64,000 nucleotides of DNA from Spirochaetota bacterium (GTDB lineage: Bacteria > Spirochaetota > UBA4802 > UBA5368). The stretch is taken from positions 144,726 through 208,725 of the forward strand of contig DATIKU010000053.1 of NCBI GenBank assembly GCA_035477215.1, written 5' to 3'. The notes under the pieces were generated by a model. That model was given only the letters and a program-made list of their open reading frames with translations. It ran no database searches and was not told the origin of the DNA. Positions 16,194-24,548 of this stretch are shown in pieces (within the stretch, counting starts at the first letter, position 1; each line of letters opens with the position of its first letter). The translations under genes and the position numbers were made by a program.

Positions 16194-16955
16194 ATGTCAG
16201 CGTACAGAGTTCTGATACTCGCCGCCATAGTCGCCGCATCCCTTCTTCCCGCGGGTTGCGGGGATAACGGGCGGAACGAAAAATCGCGCCCCGAAAGGAT
16301 ATCGGAATATGCCGTGGTGGTAAGCGACAATACCGCCCTTCGTATCGACCCCATGATCTATTCCGCCCGTATAACCCTCATGAGGAAGGGGACCCGCCTG
16401 GCTGTTCTGGATCAGTCAAAAGAAAAAAGCTGGGTCGGGAAGGACCACGGTTTCTGGTACAAGGTCCGCCTCGAAAACGGCCTGACGGGCTGGGCTTACG
16501 GATCGACTATCAGGATATTCGCAGGATCACAATCCGGATCGATCGACGGCTATGTTTCCAACCTGCGCGAGCACGAGGAGGAGACACTTCGGAAGGACCT
16601 TTCGGGGAAATGGTGGAGCGTAAATAAAAGCGGTGACTTTACCAACCTCTGCGTGGAGATTTATGAAAACGGAAAATACAAGTCCTATGCCCGTGGCGGA
16701 AAAGAGATAGAAGGAGAATACAACTTCAACTTCAATGACGAAACGATAGTTTTTCTGAGCGGAACATCATTCGGACAAAACCTGAAATACGTCAACCGGG
16801 GAAACATGTACCATCTTGAAACCAGGGATGGAAAATACGATATCCGTTTCAAAAAAATAACCGAGGGGATGGCCGAGCCGCCGCCCGAAGATGAAGCGGA
16901 GGCCGCAAGTCCCCCGGTCCCGCCGAAGGAGGAGGATGGCAAAGCTTCGAATTAA
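16194..16955 (+). CDS. Lipoprotein with bacterial SH3 domain
   Basis: The start at ATG 16194 has GAGG 6 bases upstream and opens a lipoprotein signal (lipobox P-A-G-C). Earlier in-frame ATGs precede the hairpins. The 253-residue protein has an SH3b-like domain (about 35-110) with S-D-N-T-A-L-R-I-D-P, a W-V-G-K motif and W-Y-K-V-R-L-E-N-G-L-T-G-W-A-Y-G. A second beta-rich domain (about 130-220) reads as a lipocalin-like or DUF-type module (S-G-K-W-W-S-V). A Pro/Glu-rich tail follows. SH3b domains often bind cell-wall peptides, so a periplasmic wall-sensing role is plausible. The next gene starts inside its last 20 bases. Confidence 0.75.
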   Translation: MSAYRVLILAAIVAASLLPAGCGDNGRNEKSRPERISEYAVVVSDNTALRIDPMIYSARITLMRKGTRLAVLDQSKEKSWVGKDHGFWYKVRLENGLTGWAYGSTIRIFAGSQSGSIDGYVSNLREHEEETLRKDLSGKWWSVNKSGDFTNLCVEIYENGKYKSYARGGKEIEGEYNFNFNDETIVFLSGTSFGQNLKYVNRGNMYHLETRDGKYDIRFKKITEGMAEPPPEDEAEAASPPVPPKEEDGKASN

Positions 16956-17691
16956 CCGGTTTCTCGCCGATTGCGGACTGGGATCGCGTCGAAAGGTCGA
17001 GCAGCTGGTGGCCGAGGGCCGGGTGCGGGTCAACGGACAGGTGACAACCGACCTGTCCCGGCTGGTCGACGGCGAATCAGACGAGGTACGCCTCGACGGT
17101 CGAACGCTCGCCGCCGAAACGCGTTTGTTTTACCTCATGTTGAATAAGCCGAAAGGATATATTACGACCGCTGAAGATATTCAAAACCGCGCAATCGTGC
17201 TTGACCTCATCCCCGGACACTTCCGTGAAAAAGGCGTGATGCCCGTAGGAAGGCTCGATCGCGACACCGAGGGGCTTCTTCTGCTTACCAATGACGGCGA
17301 CCTCGCGTTCAGGCTCACCCATCCCCGGTACGAGATACCCAAAGAGTATATCATAGACCTCGACCGCCCGCTCAACGACCGGGACCATGCGCGCCTGGAG
17401 AAAGGGGTTCGTCTTAAGGAGTACAAGACCAACCCGGCCCTGGTAAGCCCTGTTTCCGAATCGGGCGACACGATCAAGATGATCATCACCGAGGGAAAGA
17501 AGCGGCAGATACGCGTATCCCTTGCGACGCTCGGCTACAGGGTCAAAAGACTTCGGCGGGTCGCCTTCGGTCCCGTCAGGCTTACGGGCGTCAACGCACG
17601 ATCATACCGCGCCCTGAGACCCGCCGAGGTCAAGGCGCTTAAAAAATCCGTGGGGCTTCAACCCGGCGCCGCCAATTTTTCTTTAAAATAA
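16936..17691 (+). CDS. RsuA/RluB/RluE-family pseudouridine synthase
   Basis: The 251-residue enzyme isomerises a uridine in rRNA. An S4 RNA-binding domain (about 2-60; R-I-N-R-F-L-A-D-C-G-L-G-S-R-R-K-V-E) is followed by the catalytic domain with G-R-L-D-R-D-T-E-G-L-L-L-L-T-N-D-G, which holds the catalytic Asp. I-T-E-G-K-K-R-Q-I-R is the later conserved motif. The start ATG 16936 is immediately preceded by AAGGAGGAGG and lies within the upstream lipoprotein gene, giving a 20-base overlap and probable coupling. RluB (23S U2605) is the likeliest function but subfamily is not certain. Confidence 0.9.
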   Translation: MAKLRINRFLADCGLGSRRKVEQLVAEGRVRVNGQVTTDLSRLVDGESDEVRLDGRTLAAETRLFYLMLNKPKGYITTAEDIQNRAIVLDLIPGHFREKGVMPVGRLDRDTEGLLLLTNDGDLAFRLTHPRYEIPKEYIIDLDRPLNDRDHARLEKGVRLKEYKTNPALVSPVSESGDTIKMIITEGKKRQIRVSLATLGYRVKRLRRVAFGPVRLTGVNARSYRALRPAEVKALKKSVGLQPGAANFSLK

Positions 17692-17805
17692 TCAGTCCTC
17701 CCCGTCGAAAAGTACAACAAAGCCATACAAACGCGGCGAATGCTCATGCGCCCCCGGCTGTGCCGTCCTCACCGGCGGCATATCTTCACGCAGGGAATGA
17801 ATACT

Positions 17806-18408
17806 ATGCAGAATATGGACTATTACAGCCGGAGCGGCGCACGGAACCACCCGTATCATCTCGACACAACCGATCCGGAATATTTCGCGCGCATGAGCGA
17901 AATGAACCACCGGGAGAACGAGCGGATTCGCAAAAAGGCAACCGGGCTCATGTCGTTCGTCATAGCGCTCTGCATAATATCGTTTACCGCCGGACTGGTT
18001 ATCGGCATCAAGTTCGCCGGCGGCTCCCAGAAAGAGATCGTGGACAAATCGACCAGGCAGGCGATGTCGAGCACAATCAAAAAGGTGTCCGGCCTCCTGA
18101 ACGAAAACGCCGTCGCCGAAGTCCGCAACAAGGACAAAGCCGGAAAATCCGCGAGCGACGTCTTCCCCCGGAGCGAATACCCTTTCATAATCCCGATAGG
18201 GAAAGATCTGAGCAGGGAAAAATCACAGGAGATCGCCGGCTTCCTGAGTTCCGGCGGCCACACGGTGATTCTATCCCGGACCGGGGCCGGGTATCGGCTG
18301 TTCACCGGCCCTTTCAAGACCAGGGGTGAGGCTGAAATTTCCTTGAAAAAAATAACCGGCTATTCTAACAAGACATGGTTTCAGAACGCCCAGATCGTAA
18401 AACGATGA
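17806..18408 (+). CDS. SPOR-domain single-pass membrane protein
   Basis: The 200-residue protein has a cytoplasmic N-terminus (about 1-45), one membrane helix (about 47-70: L-M-S-F-V-I-A-L-C-I-I-S-F), a linker, and a C-terminal SPOR domain (about 125-200) with a repeated Y-R-L-F-T-G-P-F-K-T-R-G-E-A pattern. SPOR domains bind glycan strands lacking stem peptides, typically at the division site. The ATG at 17806 has AGGGA about 9 bases upstream; upstream in-frame ATGs are possible. The acetyltransferase gene begins 1 base after its stop, so the genes are in one unit. Confidence 0.8.
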   Translation: MQNMDYYSRSGARNHPYHLDTTDPEYFARMSEMNHRENERIRKKATGLMSFVIALCIISFTAGLVIGIKFAGGSQKEIVDKSTRQAMSSTIKKVSGLLNENAVAEVRNKDKAGKSASDVFPRSEYPFIIPIGKDLSREKSQEIAGFLSSGGHTVILSRTGAGYRLFTGPFKTRGEAEISLKKITGYSNKTWFQNAQIVKR

Positions 18409-18409
18409 C

Positions 18410-18883
18410 ATGCACACAGAAATCAGAGAGGCCGGTCCCGCGGACGTAGAGTCGATATACCGCCTGCTGTACCCCTACGCCCAGGAGAACATCATCCTTG
18501 AGAGAAGCCGCGAGGAGATAGCGAAGTCTATTGACAAATTCCTTGTAGCTGCCTATACTACAGATATAGTAGGCGCGGTATCCTATTATGATTACGGCAC
18601 GGCGCTCAAGGAGGTCCGGTCGCTGGCCGTGAAAAAGGACTCCGGGGGATCAGGGACCGGCTCCGCACTGGTGAGGGGCCTCTTGGCCATGCTCCTGGAG
18701 CGCTTTCCAGGCGCGAAAATATTTGTTCTCACTTATTCGCCCGGATTCTTCGGCAGACTCGGTTTCATCGAAGTGCCGAGGGAGACCCTGCCGGAAAAAA
18801 TATGGAAGGACTGCGACCACTGCAAAAACAGGGAGAATTGCGGAGAGACCGCGCTGGTCTTTGTTCGGGACGGATGCCGATGA
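18410..18883 (+). CDS. GNAT acetyltransferase, short N-acetylglutamate synthase type
   Basis: The 157-residue protein is a single GNAT domain. The acetyl-CoA loop reads G-G-S-G-T-G-S-A-L-V. The C-terminal part has T-Y-S-P-G-F-F-G-R-L-G-F-I-E-V, L-P-E-K-I-W-K-D-C and a four-Cys cluster (C-D-H-C ... C). The L-P-x-K-I-W-x-D-C-x-x-C segment is typical of the short ArgA-like N-acetylglutamate synthases, so a first step of arginine synthesis is likely, though no other arg gene is in view. The stop overlaps the next start (ATGA). Confidence 0.75.
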   Translation: MHTEIREAGPADVESIYRLLYPYAQENIILERSREEIAKSIDKFLVAAYTTDIVGAVSYYDYGTALKEVRSLAVKKDSGGSGTGSALVRGLLAMLLERFPGAKIFVLTYSPGFFGRLGFIEVPRETLPEKIWKDCDHCKNRENCGETALVFVRDGCR

Positions 18884-19302
18884 AAAAATCCATAGACAAA
18901 CGCACCTTCGACCGAATCAAAATGCACAAGTTCGTCGTCGAATACAAGATCAAGGGTCGCGATCCCGTCTACCAGGCCGAGCTCATCAATCTCGGCGCCG
19001 GGGGGATGTGCTTTCTGCGCAATTCCATCATCACCCGTGACGACCAGCTGCTTGTCAAGTTCCCTTTCAAAACCAGAAAAGTTATCCTGAACGGGCAGAT
19101 TGTCCGGATAGACGGACGCGAGGTGGCGGTCAGATTCGCCAACGGCGAAGATGAAATAAAGGCATTCGTCGACACATTTAACGAAGAATACCCGATTCTC
19201 TTTAAGAGTACCGCAAGGAAGGGCGGATTGTTGCGCATGCCCGGCGACGCGTCGCAGGATTCGGACGGTGACGAAATGCGAAATATTTTCGACATCGACT
19301 AA
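18880..19302 (+). CDS. PilZ-domain protein
   Basis: The 140-residue protein is a stand-alone PilZ domain, the usual receptor for cyclic di-GMP. The binding residues are recognisable as R-T-F-D-R (RxxxR, about 8-12) and N-L-G-A-G-G-M (in place of N-x-S-x-x-G, with Ser replaced by Gly). It is translationally coupled to the acetyltransferase by an ATGA overlap. No GGDEF or EAL protein occurs in the window. Its last 4 bases overlap the end of the convergent gene. Ligand binding with the altered second motif needs testing. Confidence 0.85.
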   Translation: MKKSIDKRTFDRIKMHKFVVEYKIKGRDPVYQAELINLGAGGMCFLRNSIITRDDQLLVKFPFKTRKVILNGQIVRIDGREVAVRFANGEDEIKAFVDTFNEEYPILFKSTARKGGLLRMPGDASQDSDGDEMRNIFDID

Positions 19303-20177
19303 TCGGAGAAGGACAGCCGGAAACTCTGCATCACTTTTTCCATAAGCGCTTCGTTCCGGGCCCTTTCGGAACCGGCGGATATTATACGGACGCAATAACC
19401 GTACCGGCCGCGCAAATAAAACGCCTCGTACCCGCCATAGGCCGTGCCGTCGTCGAAACGCGAGAGGTCTTCGCGTTCCCCCGCACGAAGCGGCGTCCGA
19501 CGAAAAGAATCCGCGCCGAGGTTTTTCGCCCAGTTCTTTTTAAGCGCGGTCATGTTGCTTATTTTCGACGGAAACCGCTCGCTGTCGATCGCGATGAGCA
19601 CGTCGTAGGCGGAGGCGTCCGGCCCTGCGGTGGAGCCTGAAAAACGCACTCCCGCCAGAAGCCCGTAATAACGGTATTGTCCATATTCGCGCATTCGCCG
19701 GCGCAGTACTGTCGCCTCGCCGGGAAATTCCAGGCGATAGCGCATCAGATCATTGACAAGAACAACAGCCCCTTCCTGGCGGTACAGCAATATCGAAGCG
19801 TTTTGATCAAGCTCCGCATAGCGGTCACCCTCTTTTTTTATGAGCCGGTTTATCTCGGAGGAGGCTTTCGACCGGTAATCGGAAGTCTTACCGCCGCCGG
19901 CGGGCATCGCCAGTATTGACTTTAGAAGAGTAAGCCCTTCAAATTTATACCCACCCTTCACCAGCTCCACACCCTGGTTGAAGTAAAACGCGATCCCCGA
20001 CTCAGAAACCGCCCTGTAATCGAATTCCGGCTTGCCCGATGTGTATATCTTCCCGTTGGGATCGGCGTAGTACCGGTTGCCGTCCCCGTCGCGGACCATT
20101 ATCCAGTCGGGCATCTGCGCCAGAGCGCCCGAGTGAACGAGGAGCGCCAGCACGACTGCTGAGAATTTCTTCCGCAT
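19299..20177 (-). CDS. Exported hypothetical protein, 292 residues
   Basis: A classical signal peptide (M-R-K-K-F-S-A-V-V-L-A-L-L-V-H-S-G-A-L-A, cleavage near residue 20) shows export to the periplasm. Residues 25-50 form a short beta region rich in Tyr/Asp (R-D-G-D-G-N-R-Y-Y-A-D-P-N-G-K-I-Y). A helical part (about 60-120) follows, then a beta-rich C-terminal half resembling PsbP/DUF-type folds in outline only. I do not recognise the family. It converges on the PilZ gene with a 4-base overlap. Confidence 0.65.
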   Translation of the reverse strand: MRKKFSAVVLALLVHSGALAQMPDWIMVRDGDGNRYYADPNGKIYTSGKPEFDYRAVSESGIAFYFNQGVELVKGGYKFEGLTLLKSILAMPAGGGKTSDYRSKASSEINRLIKKEGDRYAELDQNASILLYRQEGAVVLVNDLMRYRLEFPGEATVLRRRMREYGQYRYYGLLAGVRFSGSTAGPDASAYDVLIAIDSERFPSKISNMTALKKNWAKNLGADSFRRTPLRAGEREDLSRFDDGTAYGGYEAFYLRGRYGYCVRIISAGSERARNEALMEKVMQSFRLSFSD

Positions 20178-20558
20178 GATTTGTTTCCGTATCTATCACC
20201 GTATCTTTTATCGAAATGCAGGTTCGATTCCGGCCCCTTGCGCCCGCCCGGCATGTGCCGGCGCTTTCGAGTCCGGAAGAGCCCGGATTCACGGCGCTGT
20301 GACAATATCTTATGCTAACGATAATCCATCTTGAAACGTCAATAAAATCATTGTTTTTTAAAAAATATTTGAAATTGTTATTGAATATTTTAAATAATAA
20401 TATTTATTTGTCAACTTATTATGCATTAAATTTATACTATACTATAGGATCGATATCCTGTTCGACGGCCGGTCGTTTTATCATACCGGCGGGGGAAGTG
20501 CGGAGCGATTCCGGCAGATCAGGACCCGACACCCATTTGCCACGGATTTTCAAAAGCT
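20178..20558. other. Divergent intergenic region with AT-rich core
   Basis: This 381-base stretch separates the exported protein gene (minus) from the Fis-type gene (plus). The core at 20340-20450 is very AT-rich and holds the plus-strand promoter candidate at 20408-20438. No ORF or RNA gene is visible. Confidence 0.6.
20408..20438 (+). promoter_or_regulatory. Promoter candidate for the Fis-type gene
   Basis: TTGTCA (20408-20413) is followed after 17 bases by TTTATA (20431-20436), overlapping TATACT (20433-20438). The leader to the ATG at 20559 would be about 115 bases. Confidence 0.45.
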
Positions 20559-20819
20559 ATGAAAGACAACCTCGAAACCAACATCAGAAGGAGCAGCCCG
20601 CAGGAGGGCGTCCGAACGGCTTCTGCAAAAGGCAGAAAGAGACCCGTAAAGCTCCCGGAGGGCCATGAAACCCTTCAGGAAGTGATCGACAGGGTCGAAA
20701 ACGAACATATACGCCGCACGCTCGAGCTTACCAACTGGAACTTGCAGAAAACGAGCAGGGTTCTCGATATCGCGCGCAACACCCTCAAGGCCAAGATCAG
20801 GAAATACGAAATCGGCTGA
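20559..20819 (+). CDS. Fis/NtrC-type HTH DNA-binding protein
   Basis: The 86-residue protein has a basic, low-complexity N-terminus (1-35) and a Fis-family HTH_8 domain at the C-terminus (about 40-85). The domain is recognisable by L-Q-E-V-I-D-R-V-E-N-E-H-I-R-R-T-L-E and the recognition helix region N-L-Q-K-T-S-R-V-L-D-I-A-R-N-T-L-K-A-K-I-R-K-Y. This is the DNA-binding end of NtrC-type activators, here without receiver or AAA+ domains. It may bend DNA like Fis or bind the targets of a full-length activator. It converges with the operon on the minus strand. Confidence 0.85.
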   Translation: MKDNLETNIRRSSPQEGVRTASAKGRKRPVKLPEGHETLQEVIDRVENEHIRRTLELTNWNLQKTSRVLDIARNTLKAKIRKYEIG

Positions 20820-20828
20820 ATACGTCTT

Positions 20829-21854
20829 CTAAATCAAAGAGAATATAATGATAAGCGCCAGGATCACAAGCCCAAGCAGGAGCGCGAGGTAGAGTACCAA
20901 GCGGCCTTCTCCCCTGTCGGCCGGCTCCTCCAACGGGGCGGCGTCCATCTCGATCTTGACGTTTTCCTCTTCGATAATTTTGGCCATCACATTCTTCGCC
21001 ACAAGCGCGTAGATGATATAACCGAATTTCCCCTGCGATACCTTCTCCTTTACTCTCCCTTTGATCGGCAGAATCTCGCCCTCCTCCGTGTAGGCGTTGA
21101 GGAGCTTCGCCACCTTGACCGAGATTGCGTCTTTCGCCGTCAGGAGCACGCGAATATTCTCGCCCGTGCGCACATCATTGATGTATTTCCCCCGCACCGG
21201 CGAAACTATCACCTTTCCCGGCACGACATATTGCGCCTGCCGCTCGATCTCGGCCAGGCGGTCATCCGCACCCGCCGCCGCTACGCGCCGGGCGTCGTCC
21301 GCGCCCTCGATCTGGACGCCCTCGAGCTCCAGTGCGAGCGAACTCGTCTTCTCCATTTCTATCTGGCACCGAGGGGGCTCGGCGCGATAATACTTTTCCA
21401 CGATCTCGGCGATAACGTTGGAGGCGGCGTCGAGGTCCCACGAGTCCACTGTTTCGTAAATATCATATCCGTCCAGTGAGTCCGTAAGGTGGTTTGAAAA
21501 CTCAAAAGATCCGGTGGAGTTTTCGCCCGAAGAGCGCACGGCCGAGCCAAAGTCCGCGTAGAACAGCTTCCAGCTGTCGAAGATCCGCGCCCTGTCGGCA
21601 AAACCGCTGTCGGGGAGCACAAGCGAATTGACGCTTACAAGACGCCGGGTGGAGATGTTAAGGAAAATGAGAAAGATGCCGTGCGTCCCGGACGAGGGTA
21701 GCGAGAATTTGCCTTTTATCGCCGCAACGTCGTCATACTGCCCGGCCACCATGAGGCGCGCCTTTTCCATGTCGCCCCCGGTGTGCTTCATCGCGATGTT
21801 GAAAAGCCTCGCCTGTTCGCCCAGGGCATCCGATGAAGCGCCGTCCGGTGTCAT
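20829..21854 (-). CDS. Tail-anchored hypothetical protein, 341 residues
   Basis: The protein has a soluble N-terminal domain whose start (L-F-N-I-A-M-K-H-T-G-G-D-M-E-K-A-R-L-M) looks like a UBA/CUE-type helical bundle. A beta-rich middle (about 50-150) and a central region with K-V-I-V-S-P-V-R-G-K-Y-I-N-D-V follow. A single C-terminal membrane helix (about 320-341) sits at the extreme end, so it is tail-anchored with the bulk in the cytoplasm. I do not know the family. It starts 10 bases after the upstream unknown gene, in the operon with the STAS proteins, suggesting a membrane-bound partner or target of that signalling unit. Confidence 0.7.
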   Translation of the reverse strand: MTPDGASSDALGEQARLFNIAMKHTGGDMEKARLMVAGQYDDVAAIKGKFSLPSSGTHGIFLIFLNISTRRLVSVNSLVLPDSGFADRARIFDSWKLFYADFGSAVRSSGENSTGSFEFSNHLTDSLDGYDIYETVDSWDLDAASNVIAEIVEKYYRAEPPRCQIEMEKTSSLALELEGVQIEGADDARRVAAAGADDRLAEIERQAQYVVPGKVIVSPVRGKYINDVRTGENIRVLLTAKDAISVKVAKLLNAYTEEGEILPIKGRVKEKVSQGKFGYIIYALVAKNVMAKIIEEENVKIEMDAAPLEEPADRGEGRLVLYLALLLGLVILALIIIFSLI

Positions 21855-21864
21855 CCGCCACCCC

Positions 21865-22338
21865 TCACGCGTTCTCAGCCAGGCATTTTTCGAGCATTTC
21901 GTATTTCTTCTGGGGCGGCATGGTGACGATTTTTTTCATGTTCTGTATGACTTCCGCAAGAAATTTCGACGAGGTCTCGATGATGAAGTACCCGTCGCTG
22001 TCGATGTTGTTGATAATCGTCACCCGGTTCGTGGGGAGCTTCATCCCCAGCATTGGGCCGATCGATTTTATGAGATGCTCCGGCAGCATGTACTTGACGG
22101 AGAGCCTGGGCAGGCCCGCTTCCAGCCGCTTGAGGGGCCGGAAGGAAGCGTACTTCTCATCGGTCATCAGGCTCCATTTCTTCGGATTGTCGGTGACGAA
22201 TACGATCACGGAGTTTTCGGTTTCCGATATAAAGAGGCTTATATACGTATTGTAGGATTTATACGACGACAAAAGCCCGAACAGGCTGTCGTCATCACAC
22301 TTGCGCGCCTCCCGGGTCTTTTTAAGGGGTATCTTCAT
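21865..22338 (-). CDS. Hypothetical protein in STAS operon, 157 residues
   Basis: The product is a mixed alpha/beta soluble protein without signal or membrane segments. Alternating strands (S-L-F-I-S-E-T-E-N-S-V-I-V-F-V-T; G-Y-F-I-I-E-T-S) and a C-terminal amphipathic helix (K-F-L-A-E-V-I-Q-N-M-K-K-I) are evident. No family is recognised. The tail-anchored protein gene begins 10 bases downstream and the STAS gene ends about 90 bases upstream. Confidence 0.65.
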   Translation of the reverse strand: MKIPLKKTREARKCDDDSLFGLLSSYKSYNTYISLFISETENSVIVFVTDNPKKWSLMTDEKYASFRPLKRLEAGLPRLSVKYMLPEHLIKSIGPMLGMKLPTNRVTIINNIDSDGYFIIETSSKFLAEVIQNMKKIVTMPPQKKYEMLEKCLAENA

Positions 22339-22427
22339 GGTCGCCGCTGTTCGTGGGATAGAATACGCGGGACGGGGGTGTTAATGCAACCATTTTGTCA
22401 TGCGTTCCGGACAAAATATCGACGCGC

Positions 22428-22988
22428 CTATACCGACTGGTAGCGCCCCGGCGGTCCAACCGACTCTCTTCTCACCACCCGGAGCGTGTACAGCCCTTCC
22501 ACAATCGGCGCTGCATCCTCCTCCCTCATTCCGATGAACGCGGCAATATCGCCCAGGGCGGCGATCCTGTTTATCCGGAGATAATCCAGCACGTCGCGCT
22601 CTGAATCGGAGATGGTGCCGATACAATACGAGTTCATTGCCGTCAGGCTTTCGGTCACCACGGCAATTCTGCGTTCGTTATACGCATGGTACGAGTTTAA
22701 AACCGAATCGATATTCATTTCGATGATCGGCGTGATGTTCGCCAGCTTAACGAAGAAAACCAGAGCCCCTTCGCGCGAATCTTCGACAAGCCTGAGAAGA
22801 AACTCGTCAATGAACGACGAGTCTATGACCTGCACTCCCGAGAAGTCGACGAGCATCACCTCGCCATCGGTCATGTGCGACATGTTTTTACGCGTCTTCT
22901 CGTACATCCTTCTGCCGACCGGCCTCGTTATAAGGTCGGGCAGCCGTATCTTCAAATCCCTGGCGGTGTTTCTAATCTGTATCACCAT
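22428..22988 (-). CDS. STAS-like protein with C-terminal winged-helix region
   Basis: The first 115 residues have the STAS alternation, with V-M-L-V-D-F-S-G-V-Q-V-I-D-S-S-F-I-D-E-F at the position of the antagonist phospho-site (D-S-S). This resembles the STAS-like DUF4325 group. Residues about 130-180 form a second unit (V-L-D-Y-L-R-I-N-R-I-A-A-L-G-D-I-A-A-F-I-G-M) that reads as a winged helix. It lies 18 bases downstream of the STAS-ATPase gene, so it is a likely phosphorylation substrate or partner, with its own DNA- or protein-binding domain. Confidence 0.7.
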   Translation of the reverse strand: MVIQIRNTARDLKIRLPDLITRPVGRRMYEKTRKNMSHMTDGEVMLVDFSGVQVIDSSFIDEFLLRLVEDSREGALVFFVKLANITPIIEMNIDSVLNSYHAYNERRIAVVTESLTAMNSYCIGTISDSERDVLDYLRINRIAALGDIAAFIGMREEDAAPIVEGLYTLRVVRRESVGPPGRYQSV

Positions 22989-23006
22989 TCGATCGAGCGC
23001 TCCTTT

Positions 23007-23912
23007 TTATCCGAAAAGAGAGATGGAAATCTGGGTGCCCGGAAAAGATGTCAGGTCGTCCCGTAAAAACAGATGCGATGAGCCGCTCTGCCTGCGGTTG
23101 TAGAGCACCGCGGCCGAACTGTCGGCCGAACGAATATAAATGCTGCCCTTCAGTTTTTCGATAATGGAGTTTACCTGGCATAGCCCGTAACCGAACCTGC
23201 GCTTGCTCGATATCGGCGTGGTCAGCGCCTTCTCGATTATTCGCGACCCGGGTTCCGAGGCGAACTCGCTTCGCCCGCCGAAGCTCTCCTTTATGCCGAT
23301 CCCCGAGTCCATAATAACCAGGCGCACCACGTGTTCGCTGCCGATGGAGTAGGTTTGCATTGCGCAATAACCCGAGTCGAGGCTGTGCTCGAAGATATTC
23401 TGGCACACCTCCGATATTACCGTAACGAAATAGTCTATGATCGCCGCGTTCAGCCAGTATTTGAGTATATGCCCGGCGCGTCTGCGGAAAACCGCTATTA
23501 CGCCCGCTATCGCGCGAATGCTTTCCCGTTCCCTGCCCGGGATATCGGTAATCTCGACAACCCTGTTGCTGAATGAGCTGCGGCGGTACAGGAGCTTTTC
23601 GTCAAGCCTGTCCAGAACCACAAAAGCCCCCTTTGATAAAAAATCCATGCGGGCCAGGTATTGATGTATATTGAGCGGGATGTTGGCGAGGCGCAGGCGC
23701 CCGCCTGTGTACCGAAGATGGTTGCGGCCCAAAAGCAGAAGCGCCAGCATCGAGTAGGGTTCGATGAAGCTTATGGCCGAAAAGTCGAGCGTTGCAACGC
23801 GTTCGCGTGATATCTTTTCACCAAGACTGATGATGTCCTCGAACGAATACACGTCCCTGCACCGGTCGGGCAACAGGAGGGTGGTGTTGGTCCCATCCGT
23901 CAATAAATACAC
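23007..23912 (-). CDS. STAS-HATPase fusion, anti-sigma-type kinase
   Basis: The 301-residue protein joins a STAS-like domain (about 1-105; A-T-L-D-F-S-A-I-S-F-I-E-P) to a GHKL ATPase domain (about 150-300). ATP-site boxes are visible: N box E-V-C-Q-N-I-F-E-H-S, G1 box I-M-D-S-G-I-G-I, and G2 G-Y-G-L-C-Q-V-N-S-I-I. The ATPase resembles SpoIIAB/RsbW-type serine kinases rather than full histidine kinases: there is no dimerisation/His domain. The start used is GTG at 23912 with a poor ribosome site. It heads the operon with the STAS-like gene and two unknowns. Confidence 0.8.
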   Translation of the reverse strand: MYLLTDGTNTTLLLPDRCRDVYSFEDIISLGEKISRERVATLDFSAISFIEPYSMLALLLLGRNHLRYTGGRLRLANIPLNIHQYLARMDFLSKGAFVVLDRLDEKLLYRRSSFSNRVVEITDIPGRERESIRAIAGVIAVFRRRAGHILKYWLNAAIIDYFVTVISEVCQNIFEHSLDSGYCAMQTYSIGSEHVVRLVIMDSGIGIKESFGGRSEFASEPGSRIIEKALTTPISSKRRFGYGLCQVNSIIEKLKGSIYIRSADSSAAVLYNRRQSGSSHLFLRDDLTSFPGTQISISLFG

Positions 23913-24055
23913 CCGTGTTCACTTTATTTACTCCATGAAGCCGGCTCGATTGCCGGAAGGCCCCCGGGGCACTCCCTTCATCCGCTTTAATAATATCGGA
24001 AGTCACGGCCGAAACATTTACCCCCGGTGGGGAATCCGCGGTTCGGGGAAGCTGC

Positions 24056-24080
24056 CCGGGAGGACTGGAAATCCTCCCGG
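24056..24080. other. 9-bp perfect hairpin in intergenic region
   Basis: CCGGGAGGA (24056-24064) pairs with TCCTCCCGG (24072-24080) across a 7-base loop containing GGA. There is no T tail on either strand. The region 23913-24133 around it has no ORF I can support. Confidence 0.5.
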
Positions 24081-24133
24081 TAAACGGAGCCCGCATACGT
24101 CAAGATACTGTTTCTTTAAAACGAAGGGGTAGC

Positions 24134-24277
24134 TCAGTAAAAACCCTGATACTCGTTTCGGGCAATCCTGTATTTCTTGCGGTAATACTTCACAATGGTG
24201 GGCTTGATCATGAGATAGTTCGCTATTATCCTGTCAGGCCACCCGTACTCGAGAAGTCTGAGAATGGATTTCCTCAT
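24134..24277 (-). CDS. HTH microprotein, 47 residues
   Basis: An ATG at 24277 preceded by a near-ideal GGGAGGAAAA opens a 47-codon frame ending in TGA at 24134. The product is basic and consists of little more than one helix-turn-helix: L-L-E-Y-G-W-P-D-R-I-I-A-N-Y-L-M-I-K-P-T-I-V-K-Y-Y-R-K-K-Y. It is the size of a bare DNA-binding domain, as in small phage-type or resolvase-like HTH proteins. A promoter candidate and a 12-bp palindrome lie just upstream. It precedes the STAS-ATPase operon on the same strand by about 220 bases. Function is not known. Confidence 0.75.
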   Translation of the reverse strand: MRKSILRLLEYGWPDRIIANYLMIKPTIVKYYRKKYRIARNEYQGFY

Positions 24278-24316
24278 TTTTCCTCCCTGAGCTGTGTTTA
24301 TATCACTCCGTTGGGG

Positions 24317-24346
24317 TTATTATTCCCGTGTTGCGATTAATTTCAA
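24317..24346 (-). promoter_or_regulatory. Promoter of the HTH microprotein gene
   Basis: On the minus strand TTGAAA (24341-24346) is followed after 18 bases by TAATAA (24317-24322). The leader to ATG 24277 would be about 33 bases. A palindrome TTAATTAATTAA (24351-24362) lies directly upstream of the -35 and could be an operator. Confidence 0.5.
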
Positions 24347-24457
24347 TCACTTAATTAATTAAAATTTAATTTTTGTAAAGGTTTTGTGAAATCTTCTGTC
24401 TTATAACACTTAGATCTATTACGTTCATTTTCGTTGGCTATATCTCCATTCAGGCGG

Positions 24458-24487
24458 AAAGACGGCCCTCCGGGGCCGTCTTTTTAT
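24458..24487 (+). terminator. Strong orphan terminator upstream of bactofilin
   Basis: AAAGACGGCCC pairs with GGGCCGTCTTT and is followed by TTTTTATT on the plus strand. No plus-strand gene lies upstream, so it ends either a small RNA starting within the AT-rich region 24350-24440 or the leader of the bactofilin transcript. Confidence 0.85.
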
Positions 24488-24548
24488 TCTTGCCGAAGGG
24501 TGGCGCCGGTGATATCGTTTAAATGACGGGTCTGGAAAAACTTCCTTG

